From Gnetum montanum (lineage: Eukaryota > Streptophyta > Gnetopsida > Gnetales > Gnetaceae): 64,000 nt of DNA. Where the stretch lies: positions 625,677 through 689,676 of the forward strand of contig MNCI01004881.1 in assembly GCA_015680685.1 (NCBI GenBank). Reading direction: 5' to 3'. A program made the translations under genes and the position numbers. This document shows, piece after piece, positions 1 to 11,967 of the stretch (positions are counted from its first letter, which is position 1; every line of letters begins with the position of its first letter). Below the pieces are notes generated by a model, which searched no databases, was not told the origin of the DNA, and saw nothing but the letters and a program-made list of their open reading frames with translations.

Positions 1-1690
1 GATAGAAAAATTTATGAGCACAAAAGGGGGCACCGCTACAATAGATCTTACGAACTTGATCGCCATGAAGAACACCTATTGGTAACCCATAGCATGATCT
101 ATATACCAACTAGACATGTAAGAAACAATCACATAAAATGGTTAGACATGAAAAACATTCCTAGATTTGAGGGTGGTTACAATGCTAATCCACAAAATCA
201 CCTTCAAGCATTCCATGATGCTTGTGCCTTACAAAACATAGAAATTGATTGGTAGAAATTAAAGTTGTTCCTAAGGATACTTGTGAAAGAAGCTGAAAGC
301 TAGTATAGATCACTAGAACTAGAATAAATAAGTAGATGGAGTACCAAGTTGGAAATTTTTAATGATAAATATCAAACTTATTCTTGGGTGTTCAATCTTT
401 GAAAACATATTCAAGGATGGAAGCAAGGAACTCATGAATCCCTTGATGCAACTATGGGCTAATACTACTCACTATTGCATAGGTGCCTAGGCCATGTATT
501 TTCTCAATAGGAGCAATTGAGGTACATTGTTGATGAATTGAGAAACAAGACCAAAGAGACCCCTGGGGTTTACACCCAAGGCCGATTATCAGAAATGTCT
601 TCACATTGGATACAAAGAATCAACAAAAGAGTACAATAGAGATCCATCCATTTGCAAGAGGGATGTGAAAATGTGTGATCAACAAGAAGAGAAAACCTTA
701 GACAAAGTGATCCAAAAGAAGATTCTACCTATCTAGAAAGCTATTACTAATATAGTAGCCAAGGTAGAAAAGATGTGGGATTTAGTAGATGAAAAATTTT
801 CCATTTCCTTAAATATTTTGGAGGAATAAACTGAGCAAGCCTCCAACAAGGGCATCAACAAAAAGAAGAAGAGAGACTTGGATAGAAAGGGAAAGTGGCT
901 TTAGTGGTTGAATGTTTAGGAACAAGCTCCAATGATGAGGAAGGATGTGCAGTGTGCCAATTTGAACATCCTAAGGGATGTTATGCTGTGATGACACATT
1001 TACAAGAAATATGGGCATATGCACTTAATCCCAAGTTCATCAAGAAGCAAATGCCCAAACGGTTACCTTACCCTCAAGGTAACCATCAGTAAGCCTTCCA
1101 ATTGACATACTACCCCAGTGGAGCTCATCTGCAGCCATTAGAATAATACCACCAATAGTGTTGTAGTCTCAATTGTGGGCAATGCCACCACCATGACACT
1201 AGTATTCATATAGGCAATTGGACTTATATGGATACTATGTTCAACATCAAATTTCTCCAGGTAATGTAGCTATTCAAGCTCTACAATGCTATCCACTTGA
1301 ATATCATAGACCTACACCGATAAGGATAAACTCTAATCCATACATGCATTTACAAGTGGCTAGTTCACTAAGTTAACATCTAAATGCTTTACCATTAGTG
1401 CCACCACATATAATACTTAGGAAACTACCATTGCAATTGTAGAAAAAAAGTGCAACTAGGGTGATCAACATACAAGAGGAAGTAATCATGCATGAACCAG
1501 GATCCAAGAAACAACTATTCTTTTGAATGAGTCTAGAAAGGATTCAAAGGATGAGGAGCACATCTACTTTAGCTTCATCCACATCCAACCCTTTAAGAAA
1601 TAATGAGCTTCCATCATTGTCCAATGTCAACATGATTATTATCATGCTAACAAAAAGAGTATTAGACTGGATAAAGGCAGGACCACTCCC
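1..1690 (+). pseudogene. gag: gag remnant of RE-A
   Basis: Broken capsid/nucleocapsid gene. The first 250 bases encode a stretch matching RE-B around 5450-5560 (NIP-x-F-x-GGY ... NPQNHLQAFHDAC). About 500-660 holds the next conserved gag block, with acidic and lysine-rich heptads. A compact Cys/His motif, C-x2-C-x3-H-x3-C (CAVCQFEHPKGC), lies at 946-981 and is followed by a basic segment and a Gln/Pro-rich tail. Many stops and frame changes break it, and the longest open piece is about 65 codons. The family role would be to package element RNA into virus-like particles. Gag identity rests on position and on similarity among the five copies. Confidence 0.75.
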
Positions 1691-2135
1691 CAAGAAACAA
1701 ATTGACCAGGGATTCCTTTGATTTATTTATAGGTAGCTAGAAATGTACCATGCAAGGATCTATTAGAGTCAGGTTCTAGAGTAAATATGATCTCTTAAGT
1801 AACATATAAGGCATGGAACCTACCACCCTTGAAGAAGTGCAACATCAAGCTAGAGCTAGTAGACCAATCCATCCCCATTCCTTTGGGACCAATAGAACAT
1901 GTAATGACTACTATCAATGGATGGTCTTATCCAACAAAGAATTTCCAATCATTATGGGGAGAGTATGGCCTATCTCTATGGATGCTAAGTTAAGAATGAG
2001 AGATTTATGTCTAGAAATCTCTAAGGAATACATGCATGAAGCCATACATACACAGTGGATTCCATGCATTACTAATGATAAAGAAGGGTGCAATTATGGA
2101 TCAACACTTTAGAATTCCAACATAATCATTATATC
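1690..2135 (+). pseudogene. aspartic protease remnant of RE-A
   Basis: The DSG-type site appears near 1756-1790 as LLESGSRVN, where RE-C has LLDSGFGVN; the catalytic Asp is therefore Glu here. The downstream fold segment IIMGR-W-x-SMDAKLRMRDL follows at about 1950-2010 and matches the same piece in RE-B (7375-7440) and RE-C (17120-17240, minus). Retroviral-type aspartic proteases cut the Gag-Pol polyprotein. This copy is broken and cannot be active. No RT sequence follows it. Confidence 0.7.
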
Positions 2136-2520
2136 AGTCCACAAAAAATGTGAAAAACAAGTCTATGCATAAGAAAGAGCATGGACCACTAAACTAGAAG
2201 ACACCTAGTGGCTGAAAACTAAGAACATAAAATTGTCCAAAACATGCATGGAACAATCTGATCCACTTATTAACTTTTCTTCTAAGAAAATGATCCCAAT
2301 TGAGAACTTACAAATGAAAATATTAAGCCATAATCTTACACTAATAAAAAGAGGAAACAAGGACTTAGATGATCAAAATTCAATTATCATCAAGATTAGA
2401 TTGGATGATAACTGAAAAAATAAGTCAATAAGGAAGGTAAGTGAGAAACCTCATGTGTATAATTCAAGAGATCTAGTGTTTATTTTCTGAACATTTGCCT
2501 ATGAGTTTAGTCATGGGGAG
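2136..2520 (+). other. collapsed pol region of RE-A (RT, RNase H and integrase deleted)
   Basis: In RE-B about 3.1 kb separates the protease from the post-pol purine motif. Here the interval is under 400 bp. The sequence passes from the protease tail through a short remnant of the protease-RT linker (TWLKT-like and LCMEP-like fragments near 2200-2260) to the AGTCATGGGGAG motif at 2503-2520. No RT, RNase H or integrase motif is visible in any frame. The longest open piece (2233-2415) has no recognisable content. Confidence 0.65.
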
Positions 2521-3515
2521 ATATCTTATCCTGATCTAGGAATTAATAAGTTCTTTTCAACTTTTTGTTTTACAATTCTTTTTGGTTTATAATTTCTTAT
2601 TATATTTTTTCACATTTCTTATAACTTTTCACATTCTTTGATATCTTTTCATTCTTTTATACTTTTCACTTCTTAAACTTTTAGTATTCTTTGATATTTT
2701 CTGATTCTTTGAAAAATTTTCATTCTTTCTATTTTTCTAATTTTTGGATATCTTTTCTAATTTTTCATGTTTTCTTCTCATTTTACTTGTACATATTTCT
2801 ATTAATTTTCAAATAAAACATATCAACTAAAGTAAGATGTAGTTCTAATAAGGTGAATATTTCTCTATATTATCGATCATAAGAGACTGATTATTTATAT
2901 AGTGAGACCACAACATCCATCCATCCATTCCAATAATAAGAGATTCTTACCATGGCCATAATGATATTCTTTTCATAATAAAACTAGGAATAAATTTGTG
3001 ACCATTATGCTTGGACTGAAGAGTGAAGAACCAAGTGGGAATGCAAAGTGTGTGGCATCAAAGGAATTTGTGGATTCTCTTGGATTACTACTATAAGTTC
3101 CATCCTATTGCTAAAGTAGTATTATATCCTTGTAGATTTAACCAAAAGAGGGAGTACAAGTACAATAAGTGATGCTTTACCATATCACAGGAAAGACATG
3201 TTACCCATGCTTGAAGGTAGTCCTTTGGTAAGTCTGACATAGTTAAAAATAAAATCCATGCACAGAAGAAATTCTTGAGGGTTCCACTAGAAAGACATGT
3301 TACCCATGCTTGAATGTAGACGACATGTTAGGAATCTTAAAAAATAATAAAAAGTACAATGAATAAACTTCTCCCTTGGACAATACACCAAGTGGTAATA
3401 CTTTTTGCAATAATGGTAGTCTTATGGTTATAAACCTAAGAGAGGAAACAATGCAATATTACTAGAAAGTGGTCTAGACTTGGTTTGAATCTTTGAAAGA
3501 AGGCCTAATGATTAC
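2521..3515 (+). other. post-pol noncoding region of RE-A, first part
   Basis: No gene seen. 2540-2810 is very T-rich, with many TTCTTT/TTTTC runs; a similar tract follows pol in RE-B, RE-D and RE-E. At 3191-3220 and 3290-3319 a 30-base segment (GAAAGACATGTTACCCATGC and the bases after it) is repeated directly, about 100 bases apart. A related segment occurs in reverse in RE-C near 13200-13227. The region stops at the RE-B insertion point. Confidence 0.6.
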
Positions 3516-4386
3516 TGATAAATAGTGTTTTTCATCACTTCGATATTGGGGTGGCCACGATATCGGGTACACAATAGTGTGGCCTAAGATGCGATATCGT
3601 ACATTTGATAACGCAGGGTTACTCCCAGGTCTATAAATACAATGCCCAGGCACACAATTGGGAGAAAGTTTTTGGCAATCAATAGAGAAGCTCTTGCAAT
3701 TTGTCCATTTAAAAGTTAGAATATTTTCCCAAGTGCCCGTAGTAAGAGGTCTAAGTGTGAAAGAATCTTTATTTAAGCATTGATGTACCTAAGTGCATCA
3801 TTATGTTGGCAATAAAGACGAGCTCTTTGATCCATTCCTTTCAACACTTGAGATTTTTTTCTTATACATTTACATATTGTTATTTCATGCAATTTACATT
3901 AATGTTATTTATGTAGCAATTAATTTTGATCAATCAAGAAAATCATTAAATTACACAAGCATGACCCCTTTGAGCATAGGCATGACACTTGGTAGCTTAG
4001 AAACAATTATGTTTGACAGCCCAGCAATGTTCGCATGAAGTTCAGGATGTGTCCAGGAAGTGGGAACGGTTACTTGTGTTAGGCTAGATTAGACTATAGT
4101 TTACTTAGAAATTAATCACGTTTACTTTTAATCACTCTTACTTTTATTCTTATTCTAGGTGAGTAGTTCCATAAAAACACAAAATAATAAAAATCATATG
4201 CCTCAGTCACACTTAACCATACAATTGCATTCCACAAGTGGGACTGGGAATATAACAAATGAACAACACGTACAAACAGTTTAGCTCTAATGTACTTAGT
4301 AACTATAGTCTATGGAATTTGACCAGATTGCACATGAATGCTTGTGATTCGTATGGTTGGGTGTAGGGGTACCTTGCCACTCATCA
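3516..4386 (+). repeat. 5' LTR of RE-B
   Basis: Starts TGATAAAT and ends ACTCATCA; 871 bases, the same length as its 3' partner. U3 (to about 3640) holds GATATTG/GATATCG repeats and a TATA box, TATAAATA, at 3632-3639. An AATAAA polyadenylation-type signal is at about 3811-3816 within the conserved GCAATAAAGACGAGC block, so R probably lies between. The last 80 bases (GTATGGTTGGGTGTAGGGG to the end) are nearly the same in every LTR of the window. Confidence 0.93.
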
Positions 4387-4387
4387 T

Positions 4388-4405
4388 TGGCATTGTTGTC
4401 GAGGA
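4388..4405 (+). promoter_or_regulatory. primer-binding site of RE-B (tRNA-Asp type)
   Basis: TGGCATTGTTGTCGAGGA lies two bases past the 5' LTR. It fits the complement of the plant tRNA-Asp 3' end, with a few transitions. tRNA-Asp priming is typical of Athila-type plant gypsy elements. Confidence 0.85.
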
Positions 4406-4549
4406 CTGTAGTTCTTCGTGCACTATCTAAGCCTAGTGAAATTTAGTAACCTTGTTGTTCAAACCCTGAGAGTCAAATCTTACAAAAATAAAAATTATTA
4501 TTATTATTATTAAATTAAATATCAATTGCACACTATTTATTACTACAAA

Positions 4550-6960
4550 ATGTCTTCTTCTCAAAAGAGCCCATCTTCGCCTATGGTAGTTCAAGTACCT
4601 CAATAATATCGAGTGGTATATGCTCATCCTGATGAGTATGTACTAGACTTTACCTTCATCTTACATCAAGATGAACTAATGTGGTGGTGCAATATAGAAG
4701 GAAACATTGTGTTGCCACCTAACTGATCTGTTCTAGCTAATGCTTGCATGACATGAGCTTTAACATCTCCATGGAGAATATGAGATGCAAGATCCTAACT
4801 CAAGGGACTATCATCCCACTGAAGTATAAAGATTAAGGGATTGGTAGCTGGAGCACTAACATAAGCTTATGAAGGGTAAGGGATCAAACATCTTTCCACC
4901 TCTGCTTGGCCCAATTAATGAAGGTGACAATTTCTTTAGTGATTCTCCTCTCTTTGACTTTGTTCAAGGAGCCCTCAACTAGAATGTATAATCTACAATC
5001 CATAATCCAGGTTTTGGTCAAAATGGATCCAACGACAAAAATGGATCTGAAGAAGCAAGTCAAGAAAAAGGGGATAAAGGAGATCATGGTGGCGACGTGG
5101 TTGCAAGCATTAAAGGAAAGATGATATGCATCAACACAGAGCAAGTTCCCCCTTCTTCTTCCCCTTCATCATCATCTTCTTCTTCATTAGGTTCAAATCA
5201 TGGACGTAGATGAAATAACCATGATGGAGGAGATCGACAGGACCAGAACAACAAAATGGATCATTGGGACAGTCATGATCAAAGATGTGGGTAATCTAGA
5301 GAGGCCCATCATCAAGAAAGAAGGGCCAGTAGGGAACATCGTAAGCACCACCATCATGGCCTTGATGAACCTCTACTTGCTACTTAGGGCATTTTAAACA
5401 TTTTAGAGGCTATGAGGATTCCAAAAAGGCATGTGAAGGATAGTAGAATAAAGAACTTGAATATGAACAACATCCCTTGGTTCGAGGGAGGATATGATGC
5501 TGATCCACAAAATCATATCCATGCCTTCCAAGATGCATGTTCCTTGTAGAACATTGAAAATGACTGGAAAAAGGTAAAATTATTTTCAAGGACACTTATA
5601 AAGGAATTAGAAGTTGGTATCAATCCTTGGAACTAGAATCAATTAGACAGTGGAGTATGATGTTGGAATTATTCAATGACAAATATCAAACGTGCTCCCA
5701 AGTATCCATTCTAAAAAACAAATTCAAGGGTGAAAACAAGGGAATCATAAGCCCTTGGATGTTTCTATTGGTTGATACTACTCTTTGTTGCATCGGTGTC
5801 CCAGCCATGGATACTCTCAGCTTGATCAGCTTTACCGTATCATAAACAGGTTATGGTATAAAACTAGGAAAACCCTTAGTGTTTATGCCCAAGGGAGATT
5901 GATAGAGTTGAGCTCTTATCAGATTCAAAAATTAATTAAGTAGGTATCCAAGAAGAAGGAAGAGCTGAGAAAATGTGAAAGTGTAGAAGAATATAACAAA
6001 GATCCTTCTATTCAGAAAAAGGGGGTTAGATTTTATGACAGTGAGAATGAATTTGCTAGCGATGAGGTGGTGAATCAAAAAACCTTATCATTCTAGAAAT
6101 TCCAATTAGAAATTATAGCTAAGATTGATTAATTACTAGACTCCATGGATAATAGGTTTCAAATTTTTTTAAAAATTATTGAAGAGTCCAAGGAGCAAGG
6201 TGATGAGCGAGAGTGTCGAAGATGTCAAGAAGTTGAATGCACCATATCTAAGGGTAAAGGTAAGATAGCTATGATAGAGATGGATATGGATAGTGATTTA
6301 GATGATGATGGTGGGTGTGATGTTTGCCAATATGAACATCCTAAGGGATGTTATCCAGTTGTATCACACTTGCAAGAATCTAGGGTGTATGCCTTGCATC
6401 AACGACTTACACAAAGGTAAACGTCCAAAAGATTGCCTTATCCACAAGGAAATCCTTAATAGTTCCACCAACCATAGAAATATCATCCAAGTTGAACTCC
6501 TCCACAACCTTATGAAGTGTTCCAATAGTGGCAACAACCACAATCATGGGCATTGCCACCTCCAAGATAGAAATACTCTTACCGACAACCAAATCCCTAT
6601 GGTTACTATGTTCAGTAATCTTCATCTCCAAAGGACTCCTTTGGTCATATTTCTGCTTACCAATCTCACCACTACCCTCCTGAAACATACCAATCACCCT
6701 ATCCATGGAGGCATACCGCCTACTACCCTCATGCACCTCCTGTTTCTGCACCTACTCCTCCACCTACTACACAACTACCACATGCTCCATCCATGTAGGA
6801 TGAATTGCCTACATAACCATAGCAAAGAAATGCTATGAGGGAAATTAATTTGCAATTAGTTAACCCATCCAGTGGGTCAGAACCATGAACCAAGAAAAAT
6901 ACCCTTCTTCCAACCTCGCAATCCACTAGAGCCCTTGGACACATTAGTGGTTGGTAACCT
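4550..6960 (+). pseudogene. gag: gag pseudogene of RE-B
   Basis: Begins at ATG 4550 (MSSSQKSPSS), the same start context as RE-D at 22211. An early conserved segment, VVYAHPDEY-x-x-x-FT-x-ILHQDE, lies at about 4612-4680. The capsid-like core is at 5450-6000 (NIPWFEGGYDADPQNHIHAF). The knuckle CDVCQYEHPKGC is at 6316-6351, followed by LP-Y-PQGN and a His/Pro/Gln-rich tail to about 6800. Stops and shifts break it into open pieces of 60-90 codons. Longer opposite-frame ORFs at 6302-6838 and 6407-6751 are shadows. Confidence 0.78.
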
Positions 6961-7019
6961 TGCTCCTCCAACTTTCTCTATTTCCTCTCTATCTGAGTCC
7001 CCTTCAAATCAAAATCCCT

Positions 7020-7545
7020 CTTGAATCCATATTGTAATACTGAAACATGCTATATTCGATTGGATTTCAGTTGGTAACCTACCCAGAAAATTAGTTGATC
7101 TCAAGAGTCCCCTGGTTTACTTGCAAATTTCTAGGAATGGGCCTTACAAAGCTCTTCTTGACTCTAGTTTTGGTGTTAATATGATGTTGCATGAGATGTA
7201 CACAATGTAAAACCTTCCTCCTTTAAAGAAGAGAAACATCTTACTAGAACTGACAAACTAGTCCATCATTGTTCCATTGGGATTCGTTGAATACATCATC
7301 ACCACCATTTGTGGGTGGTCATATCCAGCTGATTTCCTAGTAATCAAATTGGAGAACTGCAAGGGGGACTTTCCAATTATTATGGGAAGGGCATGGCTAA
7401 GTACTATAGATGCTAAAATGGGCATTAGAGATCTTTCCTTGGAGATATCAAAAAAAATTTTGGAAATATCGAGAAGAAGAGAGTTCTATGTATTACGTAC
7501 AGTGATTCAGGGTGCCATTGTGTGTAGAAGTTATGGTCAGTAAAG
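7020..7545 (+). pseudogene. aspartic protease domain of RE-B
   Basis: Retroviral-type protease that would process Gag-Pol. The active-site triad region reads LLDSSFGVN at about 7154-7180, so the glycine of DSG is Ser. Downstream are TTICGWSYPADFLV (7300-7345) and FPIIMGRAWLSTIDAKMGIRDL (7370-7440). At least one stop lies just after the active-site segment (ATGTAA near 7205). Confidence 0.75.
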
Positions 7546-8039
7546 CAAACATTTATTTCTACATGCAAGTAATGTGCACCAAAGCTGATATCCAAATATG
7601 TCTATACACAGTAGCCACAAAACAAGAGGGCACCCAATGGCTGACAACTAATACTAACAACAGTACATTATGCATGGAACCTACTAAGGGCCTAACGTAT
7701 GAATATGTTGCAAGTATGGATGAACTTAAGTAAGTTCATCACTAGCTCTTCGAAGAAGCAGATGATGATGTCAATTAGGGTGAGCTAGGAATTCCTAAAA
7801 ATTTTAAATAAGAGCCCCTTGAATTGAAGATGCTATCGGCTAGAATGGAGTACATATTTTTGAAAAATGGAAGGCTAGTTATTATTAATGCCAAGCTTGC
7901 TACAGAACAAAAGAGAAAATTGATAAAAGTTATGGAAAAATGGTCAATAGCCTTCACCTAGTCATATTTTGAGCTCACTGGGATAGATCCAAGAATAAGC
8001 CAGCATCGAATATACACTAACCCTACCGTCAAGCCGAAA

Positions 8040-8900
8040 TCATAGCCACAGCAACATTTAAATCCCAAGTTAAAACAAATTATCAGAGAGGAGATTGAAC
8101 AACTCCTCAAAGCATGATTCATATACCCTATCATAGATAGTGACTGGATCATCCCTCTTGTGATCATGCCAAAGAAAGAAGGCAAATGACAAGTGTGCAT
8201 TGAATTTTAGTTACTCAACATGGAAACTTTTATGGATCATTTTCCGTTGCCTTTCGTCAACTAAGTGCTAGACACCATTTTGGGGCATAGTTTTTATAGC
8301 TTTCTGGATGGTTATAGTGGCTATAACCAAATCCAGATTACACCAAAGGACTAGGTAAAGACAACTTTCAAAAGTCCTTAGGGGAATTTTTCCTATTGAC
8401 AAATGCCATTTGGTCTATGCAATGCCCTAGCCACATTTCAACAATTAGTTCTCAGCAATTTTCAACAAAATTAGTGGCAGGGTAGAAGTTTCTATGGATG
8501 ATTTTTCTACCTACAGAGCTACGTTTGAGCAAGCTCTAAACCATCTTAAGCAGGTGTTGAAAAGATTTGTTAAAATAAATCTCTGACTCAATTGGTAAAA
8601 GAATCATCTTATGGTCCAGGAAGGCATAGTCTTGGGGCATCACATCTCAAAAATAGGAATCGAGGTGGACCCTAAAAAAATAAGGATAATCCAAGGAATA
8701 ACTTGTCAACCCAAAATAGTCAAAGAAGTGCATTAATTCCTTGGTCATATTGGCTACTACTGGTGATTCATCAAGAATTTTTCCAAAATCACCAAGCTGT
8801 TGGTAGAATTGACGAAGAAGGATGCATTGTTCTTTTAGACACTTGCATGTAAATCAACATTTCAATAATTGAAGTAAAAGCTTGTTAAAACTCCCATTCT
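8040..8900 (+). pseudogene. pol: reverse transcriptase domain of RE-B
   Basis: RT fold motifs in order: IIDSDW (8137-8155), PKKEGK (8169-8186), FLDGYSGYNQIQI (about 8300-8340), QMPFGLCNA (about 8402-8428) and the YxDD-type catalytic box as MDDFS at 8494-8508. The last is followed by the LGH-x-IS segment (8632-8650) and the thumb/connection part (FLGHIGYYW near 8738). The catalytic Asp pair is intact, but several stops and a frameshift separate the motifs. The order PR-RT-RH-IN identifies Ty3/gypsy rather than Ty1/copia. Confidence 0.88.
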
Positions 8901-9290
8901 TCAAGCATCAGATTGGTCCAAACCATTTCATGTGATGATTGATGCATTGAATTATGCTTTGGGGGTAGTGCTTACGTAGATGGATGATAAAAAATTTCCA
9001 TATTACATTCATTGTACAACCTGGAGCCTTGCAAGTGCACAACTAAACTACACCACCACAAAAAAGGAGTTGATGGTAGTGGTATTCACTTTAGAGAAGT
9101 TCAAGTACTATGTGCTTGGCTACAAAGTGTTTGTGCACATAGATCATAGCACTATTAGATTTCTAATGAATAAGCCAATGGTGAGCCCCCATTTCATATG
9201 GTGGCTCATGATTTTGCAAGAATTCGATCTCACAATGGTAGATTGTAAAGGTGTGGAGAATGTGGTTGCAAATCACTTATTGTGACTAAG
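8901..9290 (+). pseudogene. pol: RNase H domain of RE-B
   Basis: The 101-codon open piece at 8980-9285 carries the gypsy RNase H core: LNYTTTKKELMVVVFTLEKF, then V-x-VHIDHSTIRFLMNKP and the tail ILQEFDLTMVD ... NVVANHL. This domain degrades the RNA strand of the RNA:DNA hybrid. The upstream part (DALNYALG at about 8942-8965) is in the same frame but cut by a stop just before 8980. Confidence 0.88.
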
Positions 9291-9479
9291 ATGGGATGAC
9301 AAGGAGAAAGAGAGCCCTTTATCTAATCAAGTCCATGACGAATATCTCCTTGTAGGTGATATTAATGCACAAATGCCTGATGAACCAAAATGGTATGACA
9401 CCATCCTCACTTATTTGCTCAAGCAGGAACTACCACAAGGGCTAGACACTAGAAAGAAATAATAGTTTCTTCACTGGGT

Positions 9480-10690
9480 CAAATATTTCATAGAGATTAA
9501 TGAAAAATTTTACAAGGCTTGTCTTGATGGCTTGGTACATTGGTTTGTCCCTTATACATATCAACTTCATGTTCTTCAGGATGCTCATGAAGGTCCTTGT
9601 GGGAGCCATTACACTGGGAGACGCACGACCATAAAAATTCTCATTGCAAGGAATTATTGGCCAACAATCTTCAAGGATGCACATCAATTCATCCATGCCT
9701 ATAATCATTTCTAGAGGAATGGTAGAATGATAGCTCGAATGAAGGGATCATAATAATGGATACAACTTCTCGAACCATTCAACATTTGGGGCATTGACTT
9801 TATGGGTTCCATTGCACCTTTATCAAATGGAAAGGTGTATATAATAGTCACAATTGACTATTGTACCAAGTGGGTAGAAGTAGTAGTCATCACCAACTAT
9901 ACATCCACCACTCTACTCGGTTTGTACAGCAAAATGTCGTAAACAGGTTTGGTATACCTCATGTGTTAATTTCTGATAATGGAACTCATTTTATAGGTGC
10001 CACTTTCTAGAAGCTAATGCAACACTTGGGTGTTGAACATAAATTCATGACACCATATCACCCCCAAGCTAATGGTTAAGCTAAAGTTACTAATAGCGAG
10101 ATTACAAAAATCTTAATGTGTACCATTAGTAATACTGAAGGGATTGGAGCACTAAATTAAATGATGCCCTTTGGGCTTATTGCTTCACATGGATGCTTCC
10201 CATAGGTTATTCTCCCTATGAGCTTGTGTATGGAAAACTACCAACATTCCCCATCTAATCTAAACTTCGTACACTCTCCACAGCCTATGACCTTGACCTA
10301 GATCTAAGTCTAGCACAGAAAGAACGATTAATGAGTCTCAACTTGCTAGACAAAAATCGATTAATGGCCCTATTATCCAACGAGATGCATAAGGCATTCA
10401 ACAAGAAACACCATGAACTTAGAATAAGAAAAGTAAAGTTTCAACTACGAGACAAGGTTCTTTATTGTAATCCTACACATGTACCCCAATGAACCAAATT
10501 CCAAACATTGTGGAAAGGACCTTACATTATTGATGAGACTTTTCCATTTGGGGCCATGATCATCTACAAACCTGATAGCCCAAAAAAAAAACTACTAGTC
10601 AACATTCAACAAATAAAACCTTTCCATGAGCTCAAGCCAACCAACTCAACAAACACCTCGCCAGATGGACAACCATGCTCAATCTTTTGA
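9480..10690 (+). pseudogene. pol: integrase domain of RE-B
   Basis: The zinc-binding N-terminal part runs VLQDAHEGPCGSHYTGRRTT (about 9570-9630). The core begins with WGIDFMGS (first catalytic Asp, about 9790-9815). The second-Asp segment (ISDNGTHF, about 9968-9992) and GVEHKFMTPYHPQANG (10030-10075) follow in shifted frames. The third box is damaged: NSEIT, where RE-D has NREIT. A C-terminal stretch at 10508-10660 (WKGPYIIDETFPFGAMIIY) ends in HELKP, with no chromodomain, which fits non-chromoviral lineages. Confidence 0.85.
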
Positions 10691-11094
10691 ACCTCTCCCT
10701 TCCAACTTAGTCGTGGGAGAGATGGACATCCATATTAACACCTTTGAAAGATTCTCAATTTTTGACCTTTTTTTTACATATTTTTGGTCTTACAACTTTT
10801 TTTTTCATCTTCTTTGTTTTACATTTTTGTATTTTTAAGAATTATTGATATTTTCTTAGCTTTGTTTTACATCATCATTAATATATTCAATAATTATTGT
10901 CCACTTTTTTACTTTCTTTTATGGTTATGTTTGCTTTTGTTTGATGTGTTTCTCTACTTTTTTTTGCTAATAAGGTGGTAGGTACAATGGTAATGCACTA
11001 CTTGATGGTGGTATGCTTTATTTGTAATTTGATTGTTGATGTCTAGTTTCTAACTTTGAATGTCGTTACTAATGATTGGGATGTGGTTTCTTTT
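10691..11094 (+). other. post-pol noncoding segment of RE-B, before the RE-C insertion
   Basis: No gene. It starts with the purine-rich motif ACTTAGTCGTGGGAGAGATG (10705-10724), which all five elements carry at this place. A T-rich tract (10757-10960) follows. It ends at the RE-C TSD, CTTTT (11090-11094). Confidence 0.65.
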
Positions 11095-11954
11095 TGATGA
11101 GAAGCAAGGTACCCCTATGCCCAACCATACAAATACGAGTGTTCACATGTGATCCAGTTGAACTCCAAGGATTAAGTGCTTATGCACTTACACAAAACAA
11201 GGATGGGTTATGCGATCGTTGTCTTCCCAAGCTTACTTGTAAGGAACAATTGTATGGTTAAGTAAACTTGAGGTATATGATTTTTTTTGCTTTTTATGTT
11301 TTATATCTTAGTCTCCTAAGTGTGTGTAATGAAAAGATTTAGTTAACTAATAGTTTTGTATAACTCTAATGTGAATCAAATCCTAACACCAACATTCGTT
11401 CCCACTCTCTAGACACATCTTGAACCAATGTAATACTACTAGGATTACCAAATGCTAATTGTTACTATGTTACCAAGTGTTCCATGTATGCTTGAAGTGG
11501 TCGTGCTGAGTGTGCTAACTCGTTGATAATTAACAATTCAATAGAAATAACATTGATTAACTATTGAAAGCATCAAATAATAGTAAATAACATGAAATGC
11601 AATAATTAAGCTATTCTAAATGTTGCAAAGTTTATCACAAAGTTTGTCTTTATTTCTAGATATAAGGTGTGCTCAGGTACACAATGCTTGAATAAAGATC
11701 CATTCATTTTATGACTCGTACTGTGGGCACTCAAAAATAATTCTAACTCTGGAAGAGAAAAATTGCAAGAGTTCGACTAAGGGACTAAAAACTAGCCTTT
11801 AAACCAAGTGCCCCTAGCTTCTATTTATAGGCAATGAGATAGGTTCTGACATCGCATTTCCAATATCTCTTCAGCAACTCCGATATCGCGTATTTGATAT
11901 TGAGGGCCCGATATCGTGGGTTTGATATTAAGGGTGCAATATCAGGACTCATCA
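11095..11954 (-). repeat. 3' LTR of RE-C
   Basis: 860 bases, TGATGAGA to ACTCATCA on the plus strand. Read in the element's direction, U3 is at the right (11820-11954) with GATATTG/GATATCG repeats and a TATA-type CTATTTATAG (reverse) at about 11820-11830. The U5 end at the left has the shared GGGTACC block. It aligns along its length with 20236-21085. Confidence 0.92.
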
Positions 11955-11967
11955 TACCCCCACAACT
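11955..11967 (-). other. polypurine tract of RE-C
   Basis: TACCCCCACAACT on the plus strand, that is AGTTGTGGGGGTA in the element direction, directly next to the 3' LTR. Just upstream in element direction is the CTCAAGGACGAG segment (about 11975-11990), which also precedes the PPT in RE-A, RE-B, RE-D and RE-E. The tract primes plus-strand DNA synthesis. Confidence 0.85.

Noticed and set aside
6302-6838. 178-codon plus-strand ORF, one of the longest in the window
   Set aside because: It overlaps the gag knuckle and tail of RE-B in another frame. Its composition (His, Leu, Asn) is that of a shifted reading of the Pro/Gln-rich gag tail, and no other element keeps it.
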